Shown: positions 1 through 7,741 of the stretch, piece after piece | Layout of the letters: the number at the start of each line of letters is the position of its first letter | Position numbering within the stretch: position 1 is the first letter of the stretch | Assembly (NCBI GenBank): GCA_050743625.1 | Contig: JBOGED010000446.1 | Coordinates: forward strand, 1-14,420 | Direction of reading: 5' to 3' | Length of the DNA stretch: 14,420 nucleotides | From: JBOGED01 sp050743625 | GTDB taxonomy: Bacteria > Actinomycetota > Nitriliruptoria > Euzebyales > Egibacteraceae | Position numbers and translations under genes: made by a program | The notes under the pieces: model-generated | Databases searched by the model: none | The model's input: only the letters and a program-made list of their open reading frames with translations | What the model was told of the DNA's origin: nothing

Positions 1-44
1 GTGCAGGAGGATCAGCCGGGGCGCAGGATCGGGGGTGGGCCGCC

Positions 45-1946
45 ATGGGTGAGCGGTACGCGCGGGTGGTGGTGGATGTGGCGCCAGCGCATCTGGACCG
101 GCCGTTCGACTACCTCGTGCCGGAAGGCGTGGAGGCCCAAATCGGCCAGCGGGTGCGGGTGTCGTTCTCGGGGCGGCGGCGGGCCGGGTGGATCGTGGAG
201 GTCACCGGCGAACCCGAGGCAGGCAAGGAGAAGATCCGCCCGCTCCTCGGCGTCGACGGCCCGACCGTCTGGTTCACCGCCGAGGACCTGCGGTTGTTCC
301 GCTGGGTCGCGGACCGGTATGCGGGCACGCTCGCCGACGTCCTGCGCCATGCCCTGCCCGCACGCGTCGCGCGGGTCGAGGCGGAGGCTGCCGCATGGCC
401 CGCCGCGCCAAGCCAAGGCGCCGAGGCGATCCGCCCGCCGTGCCCAGCGCAGGCGTGGGGGCCATACCGCGCCTCGCGGATGCTGCAAGCGGCGAGCCGA
501 GGGGGGTCCGAAGCGTTTTTCTGGCGCCCGCTACCGGGCGACGACACCCCGGGTATGGCGGCGGACCTCGTGGCTCGCGCGCTCGCCGCGGGAAGGTCGG
601 CGCTGGTCCTTACGCCAGATCCCTCCTCGCCATTGCCGCAAATCGCGCTACACACGGCCGGCTCTGACGGCGTCGACCTGCGTGGAGACCTCTCCGCCGC
701 CGACCGCTACCGCGCCTTTCTCCGAGGCCAGGCTGGCCACGTGCGGCTGCTGGTGGGGGAACGCTCCGCGGTCTTCGCGCCACTGCGAGACCTCGGCCTG
801 GTGATCGTCGACGACGAGGCCAACCCCGCCTACAAGGAGCGGCGCAGCCCCCGGCATCACGCTCGCGAGGTCGCCCTCGCGCGGGCTCGGTTGAGCCAAG
901 CGACCTGTGTGCTGGTCGGTGACCTGCCCAGCGCGGCGGCGTGGCGACATCAACGTGACGGCCTGCTCCAACCCGTCGAGGGCGACCGCGCGACGCAACG
1001 CGCCCGCCTTCCCCGCGTGGAGGTCATCGACCGCGCCGACACAAGGCCTGGCGCGCATCGCGGGCGGTTCTCGGACCGCACCGCGCGGGCGCTGACGGAG
1101 GTCGTCGAGGCTGGTGGCGCCGCTGTCGTGCTCGCCGCACGGCGCGGCCAGGGCGCAGTGCTCGCCTGCCGAGGGTGCGGCCTCAGGCTCTCATGCCCCG
1201 TATGTATCGGCTCGTTGGCGCCGAGCGATCAGGGATGGGGATGCGGCGCCTGCGGGTGGGCGGGCCCGGCCGAGCCGTGCGCCTCTTGCGGCGACGATCG
1301 CACGGCGCCGCTGGCAGCCGGTGCCGGTCGGCTCGCGCAGGAGCTCACCAAGAGCTATCCGGAGGCGGAGGTCGTGCGTATGGAAGGTTTCGACGCGCCC
1401 GGTCCGTCAACCAGGCCCGCCATCGCGGTGATGACGCGAGGCAGCGTCGTGATGCGGCCCGGGTGGCTGAACGGAGCGCACGCCGACCTCGCGGTCATCG
1501 TGGACGCCGATGCCATGCTGAGGCGCGGGGCATTGGACGCGGGTGAGGACGCCCTCCGGCTTTGGCTCGCGGTCGCCCGGTGGACCCGGCACGTGGTCGT
1601 GCAGACACGCGAGCGCGGCCATCCGGCGATCCAAGCCTTGGTGCGGCGGGATCCTGAGGGTTTCTGGGAGCGGGAGGCCGAGCGGCGGGCCGAGTTACGG
1701 TACCCTCCCGCCGGTTGGCTTGTCCGCATTACGTGCCTCGCCGACGGCGGTGAACCCGTCGCCGCTCAGCTCCGCGACCAGCTTCCTCCGGGGGACGAGG
1801 TACTCGGGCCTTCCACTCAAGGCGGGGTGCTCGTGAAGTCGGCCGCGTTGCGTGGCACCCTGGCCGCGCTCACCCCACTGCGTCACGCATGGGGTTATCA
1901 AGGCCGGAAGGTCCGCGTGGACGTCGACCCGGCCACGACCGAATGA
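45..1946 (+). CDS. priA: Probable primosomal protein N' (PriA), helicase-inactive actinobacterial type
   Basis: PriA recognises stalled or restarted replication forks and helps reload the replisome. The N-terminal 3'-DNA-binding domain is visible at residues 5-55, with HLDRPFDYLVPE typical of the family. A C4/C4 zinc-binding block follows, with Cys pairs 375/378, 384/387, 400/403 and 412/415. The helicase core is degraded: the Walker A loop expected near 163-170 reads LPGDDTPG, without GxGKT, and the Walker B/DEEH box near 255-260 reads VDDEAN. At 633 residues it is about 100 shorter than the E. coli protein. Loss of helicase motifs is known for actinobacterial PriA, so this is family-typical and not a pseudogene. 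The frame is open to the left window edge, so the ATG at 45 is the first visible start only and the true start may lie upstream. It heads the def-fmt-rsmB cluster, with def 15 bases downstream. Confidence 0.9.
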   Translation: MGERYARVVVDVAPAHLDRPFDYLVPEGVEAQIGQRVRVSFSGRRRAGWIVEVTGEPEAGKEKIRPLLGVDGPTVWFTAEDLRLFRWVADRYAGTLADVLRHALPARVARVEAEAAAWPAAPSQGAEAIRPPCPAQAWGPYRASRMLQAASRGGSEAFFWRPLPGDDTPGMAADLVARALAAGRSALVLTPDPSSPLPQIALHTAGSDGVDLRGDLSAADRYRAFLRGQAGHVRLLVGERSAVFAPLRDLGLVIVDDEANPAYKERRSPRHHAREVALARARLSQATCVLVGDLPSAAAWRHQRDGLLQPVEGDRATQRARLPRVEVIDRADTRPGAHRGRFSDRTARALTEVVEAGGAAVVLAARRGQGAVLACRGCGLRLSCPVCIGSLAPSDQGWGCGACGWAGPAEPCASCGDDRTAPLAAGAGRLAQELTKSYPEAEVVRMEGFDAPGPSTRPAIAVMTRGSVVMRPGWLNGAHADLAVIVDADAMLRRGALDAGEDALRLWLAVARWTRHVVVQTRERGHPAIQALVRRDPEGFWEREAERRAELRYPPAGWLVRITCLADGGEPVAAQLRDQLPPGDEVLGPSTQGGVLVKSAALRGTLAALTPLRHAWGYQGRKVRVDVDPATTE

Positions 1947-1961
1947 GAATGAGGCACCCGC

Positions 1962-2489
1962 ATGCCCCCGTTGCGTATCCGGATCTTCGGCGATCCCGTC
2001 CTGCGTGAACGCGCGGCCGAGGTCACCGAGTTCGACGAAGCTCTCCGGCGGCTGGCTGCCGACCTGCGGCTCACGCTCGGCGCGGCGGGCGGGGCCGCGA
2101 TCGCCGCGAACCAGGTCGGGGTGCTCAAGCGCTTGTTCGTGTGGGCCTCCAGCGTCATCCCGGAGGGTGACCTGGTGAACCCGGAGATCGTCGAGCTCTC
2201 GGAGGAGCTGGAGCTGGGTGAGGAGGGCTGCCTGTCGTTCCCCGGGCTCTTCTACCCGACGAAGCGGCCACTGCGCGCGCACCTGCAGGGGTATGACATC
2301 CACGGTGAGCCCATCCATGTGAAGGGCGAGGGCATCGATGCGCGGATGCTCCTGCACGAGCTGGACCACCTGAACGGGATCCTGTTCATCGACCATCTCG
2401 CCCGGCACGACCGCAAAGAGGCGATGCGCCGCATCCGCCGCGGGGAGCTCGATCTTCCCGGCCAGTCCTACGAAGGTCCCGTGATCTGA
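1962..2489 (+). CDS. def: Peptide deformylase
   Basis: Def removes the N-formyl group from nascent polypeptides with a catalytic metal ion. All three family motifs are present: motif 1 ending in AANQVG (Gln51), motif 2 EGCLS (Cys90) and motif 3 HELDH (His132, Glu133, His136). Cys90 and the two His are the metal ligands and Glu133 the general base. In motif 1 (GxGxAAxQ) the second glycine is alanine (GAAIAANQ), a mild variation. The length of 175 residues is normal for the family. The ATG at 1962 lies 15 bases after the priA stop with a weak GAGG-like ribosome site. The stop overlaps the fmt start by one base (TGATG), which argues for translational coupling with the enzyme that adds the formyl group Def removes. 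Confidence 0.95.
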   Translation: MPPLRIRIFGDPVLRERAAEVTEFDEALRRLAADLRLTLGAAGGAAIAANQVGVLKRLFVWASSVIPEGDLVNPEIVELSEELELGEEGCLSFPGLFYPTKRPLRAHLQGYDIHGEPIHVKGEGIDARMLLHELDHLNGILFIDHLARHDRKEAMRRIRRGELDLPGQSYEGPVI

Positions 2490-3409
2490 TGCGCGTCGTC
2501 TTCTGGGGCACGCCGAGCCCGGCCGTCCCCGCCCTCGAAGCGCTCCTGGCCGAGCCTGGTATCGACGTATGCGCCGTGGTCACAAACCCCGACCGACCGG
2601 CTGGCCGCGGCTACGAGCTGCGGCCATCTCCCGTGAAGATCGCGGCAGGCCGCGCGGCGGTGCCCGTCTGGCAGCCCGGCAAGCCGCGTGAGGTGCTCGA
2701 AGACCTCGACGCCTTGCGAGTCGATGCCTGCGCGGTCGTCGCCTACGGCTCGATCCTCCCACTCGCCGTGCTCCAGGCTGGAGGGCGAGGGTTCGTCAAC
2801 CTCCACTTCTCGTTGCTGCCCGCCTGGCGCGGCGCCGCTCCGGTGGCCCACAGCCTGCTCGCGGGTGACGTACGGACCGGCGTCACGTGCTTCGTGCTCG
2901 ACAAGGGCATGGATACAGGACCTGTGCTACTCGGCACAGAGATCCCCATCGGGTCCCGCGAGACCGCTGGTGAGCTGACCGCCAGGCTCGCGGAGCTGGG
3001 CGCGCCAGTCCTGGTCGAGGCCGTGCGTGGATTCGTCGAGGGGTCCCTGACGCCGGTTGTACAGGATGACACGCTCGCCTCGTACGCGCCCAAGATCGAT
3101 CCGGGTGATGCTCTCTTGGAGTGGAGCGAGGCCTCAGGGCGGCTTGACCGGGCGATCCGCGCATTCAATCCCGCGCCCGGCGCGCACACGACCTTCCGTG
3201 GCTGGCGGCTCAAGATCCACACCGCGTTGCCCGTCGAGGTCGACGGACCACATGGTGAGATCGTCCGCGCCGACCCCGACGGCCCGGTGGTCGCCTGCGG
3301 CAGCGGTGGCTTGCGGCTTCAGGTTGTGCAACCAGCGGGGAAGGCGCGGATGGGAGGAGCGGAGTTCGTGAACGGCTACCGTCCTGTGGGCGAGCGCCTT
3401 GGTCGTTGA
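2489..3409 (+). CDS. fmt: Methionyl-tRNA formyltransferase
   Basis: Fmt transfers a formyl group from 10-formyl-tetrahydrofolate to Met-tRNAfMet, making the initiator tRNA. The Rossmann start VVFWGTPSPAVP is at residues 3-14. The catalytic signature NLHFSLLPAWRGAAP (104-118) supplies Asn104 and His106, and Asp142 in KGMDTGPVL completes the Asn-His-Asp triad, equivalent to E. coli Asn106/His108/Asp144. A C-terminal OB-like tRNA-binding domain occupies about residues 205-306. The length of 306 is normal. The ATG at 2489 shares its A with the def stop codon. The 3' end overlaps the proposed rsmB TTG start by 11 bases, so def, fmt and rsmB appear to be one transcript. Confidence 0.96.
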   Translation: MRVVFWGTPSPAVPALEALLAEPGIDVCAVVTNPDRPAGRGYELRPSPVKIAAGRAAVPVWQPGKPREVLEDLDALRVDACAVVAYGSILPLAVLQAGGRGFVNLHFSLLPAWRGAAPVAHSLLAGDVRTGVTCFVLDKGMDTGPVLLGTEIPIGSRETAGELTARLAELGAPVLVEAVRGFVEGSLTPVVQDDTLASYAPKIDPGDALLEWSEASGRLDRAIRAFNPAPGAHTTFRGWRLKIHTALPVEVDGPHGEIVRADPDGPVVACGSGGLRLQVVQPAGKARMGGAEFVNGYRPVGERLGR

Positions 3410-4721
3410 GCTCGCTGGCCTCGCGTCCCGGCGCGTGGCGTGGCAGGTGCTGCGGCGTGTCCACTCGGATGGGGCGTGGTCGCCTCAGGCGATGGACAGC
3501 GCGTTGCAACGGGCGAACCTCGACGGGCGCGATCGCGGTTTCGCGGCCAACCTCGCCTACTCGACGTTGCGTTTCCAGGGCACGCTCGACTGGGCGCTCG
3601 GGCAGGTGCTCACGCGGCCCTTGGCCCGGGTGGAGGAGGGTCTGCTCGACGTCCTGCGCCTGGGCGCTTGGCAGGTGCTCTATGGTGGTACCCCCGATCG
3701 GGCGGCGGTCGACACCGCCGTCGACCTCGCCCGCGCCGTGGTGGGCGCCCGTGCGACCGGGTTCGCGAACGGCGTGCTGCGCGGGCTGGTGCGCCAGCGT
3801 GACGGCCTGAAGTGGCCCGCGGAGGACACCGCCGAGGGACTCGGGCTTGCCTTGGGCTACCCCTCCTGGATCGTGACCGAGGCGCGGGCGCGCTTCGGCC
3901 CTCGCGCGCGGGCGATGCTTGAGGCCGGGAACGTCCCCCCCGGCTTGACGTTGCGGGCGGTCGGTGACCGCGGCGGGATCATCCGAGAGCTACGCGCCGC
4001 CGGAGTCGAGGCGTCTGAGGGCCGGTGGGTGCCCGAGGCTATCAACGCTCCTGGCGCGAACCCGTCGTTGATCCCCGCGGTGGCAGAAGGTCGCGCGGTC
4101 CCTCAGGATGAGGCATCGATGCTGGTCGGCCGTGCGGCGGCGGCTGGCCTACCCGCGGGGGCGCTCGTGCTCGACGCATGCGCGGCGCCGGGTGGAAAGA
4201 CGACCCACCTCGCCCAGCTTGGCATGCGCGTCGTCGCCGCTGACCTCCACCCCGGGCGCACCCGCGTGGTGGCAGACGCCGCCGCTCGGCTCCGGTTGCC
4301 GGCTGCCGTAGTCACCGCCGACGGGCTTGCTCCACCCTGGAGGCCCCAGACCTTTGATGCCGTCCTCGTGGACGCGCCATGCGCCGGCCTCGGCACGGTC
4401 CGCCGACGCCCCGAGGTCAGGTGGCGCCGCTCGCCGGAGGACCCTGACCGGCTCGGCGCGCTCCAGCTCGCCCTCCTTGAGCGCGCGGCGCCGCTGGTCA
4501 AGCGGGGTGGCAAGCTCGTCTACGGCGCCTGCACGTGGCCCATCGCCGAGACCATCGGTGTCGCCCGGGCCTTCCTCGCCTCCCACAGCCAAGCCTTCAC
4601 CGCTGAGCCGCCCGAGCTGGAAGGAGCCGGCACCCCGCTCGAGGCCGACCCAGGCACGCAGCTCACACCGGACACGGACGGCACCGACGCGATGTACGTG
4701 TGCGTGTTCAGTCGCGCCTGA
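3399..4721 (+). CDS. rsmB: 16S rRNA (cytosine-967-C5)-methyltransferase RsmB (Sun/Fmu)
   Basis: RsmB uses S-adenosylmethionine to methylate C5 of a cytosine in 16S rRNA helix 31. The N-terminal NusB-like RNA-binding domain (about 10-140) includes DRGFAANLAYSTLR and VDTAVDLA. The methyltransferase domain follows, with SAM motif I LDACAAPGGKT (258-268), the DAPCAGLG box with Cys328 (329-332 follow) and the catalytic Cys378 in YGACTWP. Both cysteines of the RNA m5C mechanism are present. The chosen start is TTG at 3399, overlapping fmt by 11 bases. An in-frame stop at 3369 rules out anything much earlier, and the only other plausible start is GTG at 3435, which would trim the NusB-like domain. 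It is the last gene of this block; rpe, which often follows in actinobacteria, is not here. Confidence 0.92.
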   Translation: MVVELAGLASRRVAWQVLRRVHSDGAWSPQAMDSALQRANLDGRDRGFAANLAYSTLRFQGTLDWALGQVLTRPLARVEEGLLDVLRLGAWQVLYGGTPDRAAVDTAVDLARAVVGARATGFANGVLRGLVRQRDGLKWPAEDTAEGLGLALGYPSWIVTEARARFGPRARAMLEAGNVPPGLTLRAVGDRGGIIRELRAAGVEASEGRWVPEAINAPGANPSLIPAVAEGRAVPQDEASMLVGRAAAAGLPAGALVLDACAAPGGKTTHLAQLGMRVVAADLHPGRTRVVADAAARLRLPAAVVTADGLAPPWRPQTFDAVLVDAPCAGLGTVRRRPEVRWRRSPEDPDRLGALQLALLERAAPLVKRGGKLVYGACTWPIAETIGVARAFLASHSQAFTAEPPELEGAGTPLEADPGTQLTPDTDGTDAMYVCVFSRA

Positions 4722-4726
4722 CCTCT

Positions 4727-4743
4727 GCCCCCCACTTCGGGGC
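4727..4743 (+). terminator. Weak hairpin after rsmB
   Basis: GCCCC (4727-4731) can pair with GGGGC (4739-4743) across a 7-base loop, 5 bases after the rsmB stop. There is no T-run. It may mark the end of the priA-rsmB transcript, but the stem is short and the call is tentative. Confidence 0.25.
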
Positions 4744-4771
4744 TGAAGGTAGGTCCTGGGCCGTCTCGCGC

Positions 4772-4777
4772 TACGCT
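4772..4777 (+). promoter_or_regulatory. Possible -10 box for the riboflavin operon
   Basis: TACGCT sits 36 bases before the riboswitch and would start transcription near 4784. No good -35 sequence lies 16-18 bases upstream. If correct, the 5' arm of the hairpin at 4780-4809 would be partly trimmed in the transcript, so either this start or that hairpin's full length is wrong. Confidence 0.3.
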
Positions 4778-4779
4778 GG

Positions 4780-4809
4780 GCGGCGACGATCTGCATGGAT
4801 CGTCGCCGC
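4780..4809 (+). other. 12-bp perfect hairpin abutting the FMN aptamer
   Basis: Bases 4780-4791 pair perfectly with 4798-4809 around the loop TGCATG. There is no T-run, so it is not a classic terminator. Its 3' arm shares the two bases 4808-4809 with the first strand of riboswitch stem P1, so the two helices compete for those bases or stack end to end. It could insulate the aptamer from upstream transcription or tune its folding (inference). Confidence 0.6.
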
Positions 4810-4945
4810 GCCTTCAGGGCAGGGTGGAATTCCCGACCGGCGGTAGCCCCCGTGAAGGGGGGAGCCCGCGACCCGGCGCCAGCGGCGCCGGTTGATCTGG
4901 TTCAAGGCCAGAGCCGACGGTGAGAGTCCGGATGGGAGAGGGCGC
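4808..4945 (+). promoter_or_regulatory. FMN riboswitch (RFN element)
   Basis: This is a clear match to the conserved FMN aptamer: AGGGCAGGGTGGAATTCCCG (4816-4835), then ACCGGCGGTAGCC, GAGCCCGCGA, GGTTCAAGGCCAGAGCCGAC and AGAGTCCGGATGGGAGAG in the correct order. P1 closes the structure by pairing 4808-4814 (GCGCCTT) with 4939-4945 (AGGGCGC), with one G-U pair. A GC-rich variable stem lies at about 4873-4893. When FMN is abundant these aptamers shut off riboflavin genes, and ribD begins 95 bases downstream. I recognised this from the consensus, not from a search. Confidence 0.97.
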
Positions 4946-4981
4946 ACGGCAGGCGACGCCCCGCCGCGGGCGCCGCTCACG

Positions 4982-5034
4982 CGCGCTTCCATCGTTGCCC
5001 CTCGCGCGGCCTGGCAAGGCAGGCAGGAGGCGCG
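4982..5034 (+). promoter_or_regulatory. Predicted ribosome-site sequestering stem (riboswitch expression platform)
   Basis: CGCGCTTCC (4982-4990) can pair with GGAGGCGCG (5026-5034), nine pairs with one G-U. The 3' strand contains the AGGAGG ribosome binding site (5025-5030) of ribD. Forming this stem would hide the site, so the switch most likely acts on translation initiation. The absence of a hairpin followed by a T-run in 4946-5040 supports translational over transcriptional control. This is inference from base pairing. Confidence 0.55.
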
Positions 5035-5040
5035 ACTGGG

Positions 5041-6063
5041 GTGAGTTCGGACGACGAGCGATGGATGTGGCGGGCGCTGGCACTCGCCGAGCGTGGTCGC
5101 TACACGGTCTCTCCGAACCCGCTGGTCGGGTGCGTGATTGTTCGGGACGGGATAGTCGCGGGAGAGGGCTGGCACTCCCGGCGCGGCGGGCCTCACGCCG
5201 AGATCGTGGCGCTGGGGGAGGCAGGTACCGAGGCCAAGGGCTCGTGCGCCTACGTCACGCTGGAGCCCTGCGCCCACACCGGTCTCACCGGACCCTGCGT
5301 ACAGGCGCTGCTCGACGCGGAGGTCTCGCGCGTCGTCGTCGGTGTCGCTGACCCGTGGCCGGTCGCTGCCGGCGGCGCCGCGCTGCTCCGCGCCTCGGGC
5401 GTTGAGGTGGCGATGGGAGTCCTACAGGCCGAGGCGCGGCGCCAGAACGAGGTGTTCTTTCACACGGTGGCGACTGGCCGGCCCTTCGTGGTGCTCAAGC
5501 TGGCGACCAGCCTCGACGGGAGGATCGCCGCCGCCGACGGGACCTCGCGGTGGTTGACCGGCGAGAAGGCTCGCGAGCGCGCGCACGTCCTGCGGGCTGA
5601 GGTCGACGCCGTCGTGGTCGGCTCGGGCACTGTGCTCGCGGACGACCCGCGGCTCACGGTGCGGCTCGCCGGCTACGAGGGTCCACAGCCGTTGCGGGTG
5701 GTGCTCGACCGGCGTGGCCGGGTCCCCGCACACGCTCGTGTGCATGACGCCCTGATCCTCCACGAGCCGGGCCCGGCGGAGGTGCTCGCCCGGCTGTGGG
5801 AACGCGGGGTCCGGAGCGTCCTCGTTGAGGGGGGCGCTCAGGTTGCCGGGGCGTTCCTGGCCGCAGGGCTGGTGGACAAGGTGGTGGCGCACATTGCCGG
5901 GCTGCTGTTAGGCGCGGGTGGTGTGCCGGCGCTTACCGGTGAGGGGATCCATACGCTCGCGGCGGCGCCACGCCTGCGGATCGATCGCGTCGAGAAAGCC
6001 GGTTCCGACGTGATCTTGACTCTTTATCCCACACGCAGTCCATCCAAGACCGGGGAGCCGTGA
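5041..6063 (+). CDS. ribD: Bifunctional riboflavin-specific deaminase/reductase RibD
   Basis: RibD carries out the second and third steps of riboflavin synthesis, deaminating the pyrimidine product of GTP cyclohydrolase II and then reducing its ribosyl chain with NADPH. The deaminase domain (1 to about 145) has zinc ligands His52 and catalytic Glu54 in HAE, and Cys77 and Cys86 in PCAHTGLTGPC. The reductase domain (about 147-335) has LKLATSLDGRIAAADG, SRWLTG, VVVGSGTVLADDPRLTVR and LVEGGAQVAGAFL. The length of 340 is normal. The GTG at 5041 is chosen because AGGAGG lies 10 bases upstream and the protein then begins at the family N-terminus. It is the first gene under the FMN riboswitch and ends in a TGATG overlap with ribBA. 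Confidence 0.96.
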   Translation: MSSDDERWMWRALALAERGRYTVSPNPLVGCVIVRDGIVAGEGWHSRRGGPHAEIVALGEAGTEAKGSCAYVTLEPCAHTGLTGPCVQALLDAEVSRVVVGVADPWPVAAGGAALLRASGVEVAMGVLQAEARRQNEVFFHTVATGRPFVVLKLATSLDGRIAAADGTSRWLTGEKARERAHVLRAEVDAVVVGSGTVLADDPRLTVRLAGYEGPQPLRVVLDRRGRVPAHARVHDALILHEPGPAEVLARLWERGVRSVLVEGGAQVAGAFLAAGLVDKVVAHIAGLLLGAGGVPALTGEGIHTLAAAPRLRIDRVEKAGSDVILTLYPTRSPSKTGEP

Positions 6064-7280
6064 TGTTCGCCACGATTGAAGACGCGATCAAAGTCGTTGC
6101 CGATGGGGGGATCGTCGTCGTCGTCGACGACGCCGATCGTGAGAATGAGGGGGACCTCATCATGGCGGCCGAGAAGGTGACGGCCTCCCAGCTCGCCTTC
6201 TTCGTCCGCTACACGTCCGGTGTGATCTGCATGCCGGTGACGGGGGAGCGGCTGGATGAGCTGCGGATCCCGTTGATGGTCTCGGCGAACACGGATCTCA
6301 ACCGGACGGCGTTCACGGTTTCGGTCGACTATCGGCACGGCACGACCACCGGGATCTCGGCGGCCGACCGGGCGTCGACCGTGCGCGCACTTGCCGATCC
6401 CGCCTCGCGCGCCGAAGACTTCGCGCGTCCAGGACACATCTTCCCGTTGCGGTACACGGAGGGCGGGGTGCTCAAGCGCGCCGGGCACACGGAGGCCGCC
6501 GTCGATCTCGCCCGCCTCGCGGGGCTGCAGCCCGCGGGAGTGTTGTGCGAGGTGGTCAACGACGACGGGACGATGGCGCGACTCCCCGATCTGAGGCGTT
6601 TCGCGGACGACCACGGGCTGCTGGTACTCTCGATCGCCGATCTGATCGCGCACCGGCGCACGCATGAGCAGCTCGTCCACAGGGTCGCCGAGGCCACGAT
6701 TCCCACTCCCTTTGGCCCCTTCACGGCGATCGGGTACCAGTCCGAGATGGACGGGCACCAGCACGTCGCGCTCGTCTGCGGCGAGCCGCTTGGCAAGCCG
6801 AAGGTCCTGGTGCGCATGCACTCCGAGTGCCTCACCGGTGACGTGTTCAGCTCGCTGCGCTGCGACTGCGGCACGCAGCTGCGCGACGCGATGCGCAAGA
6901 TCGCCGAGGAGGGTGAGGGCGTGATCGTCTACATCCGCGGCCATGAGGGTCGCGGGATCGGGATCATGCACAAGCTTCAGGCGTACAAGCTCCAAGAGGG
7001 GGGGCGAGACACCGTCGAGGCGAACATCGAGCTCGGCTTCCCCGCCGACCTGCGCGACTACGGCACGGGCGCGCAGATCCTCGCCGATCTCGGCCTGTCT
7101 ACGCTGCGGTTGCTCACGAACAACCCCGCCAAGCGCGCGGGGCTCGAGGGGTACGGCCTTGAGATCGTCGAGCGCGTACCGCTAGAGACCACGCCGACGC
7201 AGGAGAACCTGCACTATCTCCTAGCCAAGAAGCTCAAGCTCGGTCACCAGCTTACCAACCTCAACCTGATGGAGGACTGA
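6063..7280 (+). CDS. ribBA: Bifunctional 3,4-dihydroxy-2-butanone-4-phosphate synthase / GTP cyclohydrolase II
   Basis: This fusion makes both precursors of riboflavin, the C4 unit from ribulose 5-phosphate (N-terminal half) and the pyrimidine from GTP (C-terminal half). The synthase half shows DRENEGDLIMAAE (25-37), RTAFTVSVDY and GHTEAAVDLARLAG (141-154). The usual Glu before DRENEGD is Ala24, an uncommon change near the active site. The cyclohydrolase half carries the zinc cysteines 256, 267 and 269 (ECLTGDVFSSLRCDCG), the actinobacterial YIRGHEGRGIGI motif (290-301) and LLTNNPAKRAGLEGYG. The ATG at 6063 overlaps the ribD stop by one base; a GTG one codon earlier (6060) is possible. It runs straight from ribD with no ribE between. 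Confidence 0.96.
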   Translation: MFATIEDAIKVVADGGIVVVVDDADRENEGDLIMAAEKVTASQLAFFVRYTSGVICMPVTGERLDELRIPLMVSANTDLNRTAFTVSVDYRHGTTTGISAADRASTVRALADPASRAEDFARPGHIFPLRYTEGGVLKRAGHTEAAVDLARLAGLQPAGVLCEVVNDDGTMARLPDLRRFADDHGLLVLSIADLIAHRRTHEQLVHRVAEATIPTPFGPFTAIGYQSEMDGHQHVALVCGEPLGKPKVLVRMHSECLTGDVFSSLRCDCGTQLRDAMRKIAEEGEGVIVYIRGHEGRGIGIMHKLQAYKLQEGGRDTVEANIELGFPADLRDYGTGAQILADLGLSTLRLLTNNPAKRAGLEGYGLEIVERVPLETTPTQENLHYLLAKKLKLGHQLTNLNLMED

Positions 7281-7741
7281 TGCGGATTCACGAAGGCGCC
7301 CTCGATGGCACGGGGTTGCGGATCGCCCTCGTCGCCTCGCGGTTCAACTCGTCCATCGTTGCGCAGCTCGTCGCTGGCGCCTCGGACTGCCTACGCCGCC
7401 ACGGCGTGGGCGACGACGACCTCGAGCTGGCCTGGGTTCCCGGCGCGTACGAGATCCCAATCGTCGCTCGCCGGCTCGCGTCCAGCGGCCGTTTCGACGC
7501 GGTCGTCGCCCTCGGCTGCGTCGTGCGCGGTCAGACCGCGCACTTCGACTACGTCGCTGGCCAAGCCGCCGAGGTCGGGCACATCGCCGCCGCCACTGGC
7601 GTCCCGATCACCTTCGGCGTGCTCACCACCGAAACGGTCGAGCAGGCGATCGACCGAGCGGGAGGAAAGCTTGGCAACAAAGGATCCGACGCCGCCCTCG
7701 CCGCGATCGAGACCGCCCGCCTGCTCGCCGAGCTGAAGTAG
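7280..7741 (+). CDS. ribH: 6,7-dimethyl-8-ribityllumazine synthase
   Basis: RibH condenses the RibD-derived pyrimidine with the RibBA-derived butanone phosphate to form lumazine, and assembles into pentamers or 60-mer shells. Family motifs are intact: RFN (21-23), PGAYEIP (54-60), ALGCVVRGQTAHFDYV (77-92) with catalytic His88, FGVLTTET and EQAIDRAGGKLGNKG (121-135). The length of 153 is normal. The start overlaps the ribBA stop (TGATG). It closes the operon. Its last 193 bases are overlapped on the opposite strand by the open reading frame of the convergent monooxygenase. RibH product needs riboflavin synthase (RibE) to become riboflavin, and that gene is not in this window. Confidence 0.96.
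   Translation: MRIHEGALDGTGLRIALVASRFNSSIVAQLVAGASDCLRRHGVGDDDLELAWVPGAYEIPIVARRLASSGRFDAVVALGCVVRGQTAHFDYVAGQAAEVGHIAAATGVPITFGVLTTETVEQAIDRAGGKLGNKGSDAALAAIETARLLAELK

Noticed and set aside
12..655. Long minus-strand and alternative + strand frames over the priA 5' part
   Set aside because: Composition is Arg/Pro/Gly-rich with no family resemblance, while the priA frame gives a continuous recognisable protein.
6060..6120. A hidden or fused ribE at the ribBA start, because it begins MFATIE
   Set aside because: The similarity to riboflavin synthase MFTGI is superficial. The sequence continues directly into the butanone-phosphate synthase motif DRENEGDLI.
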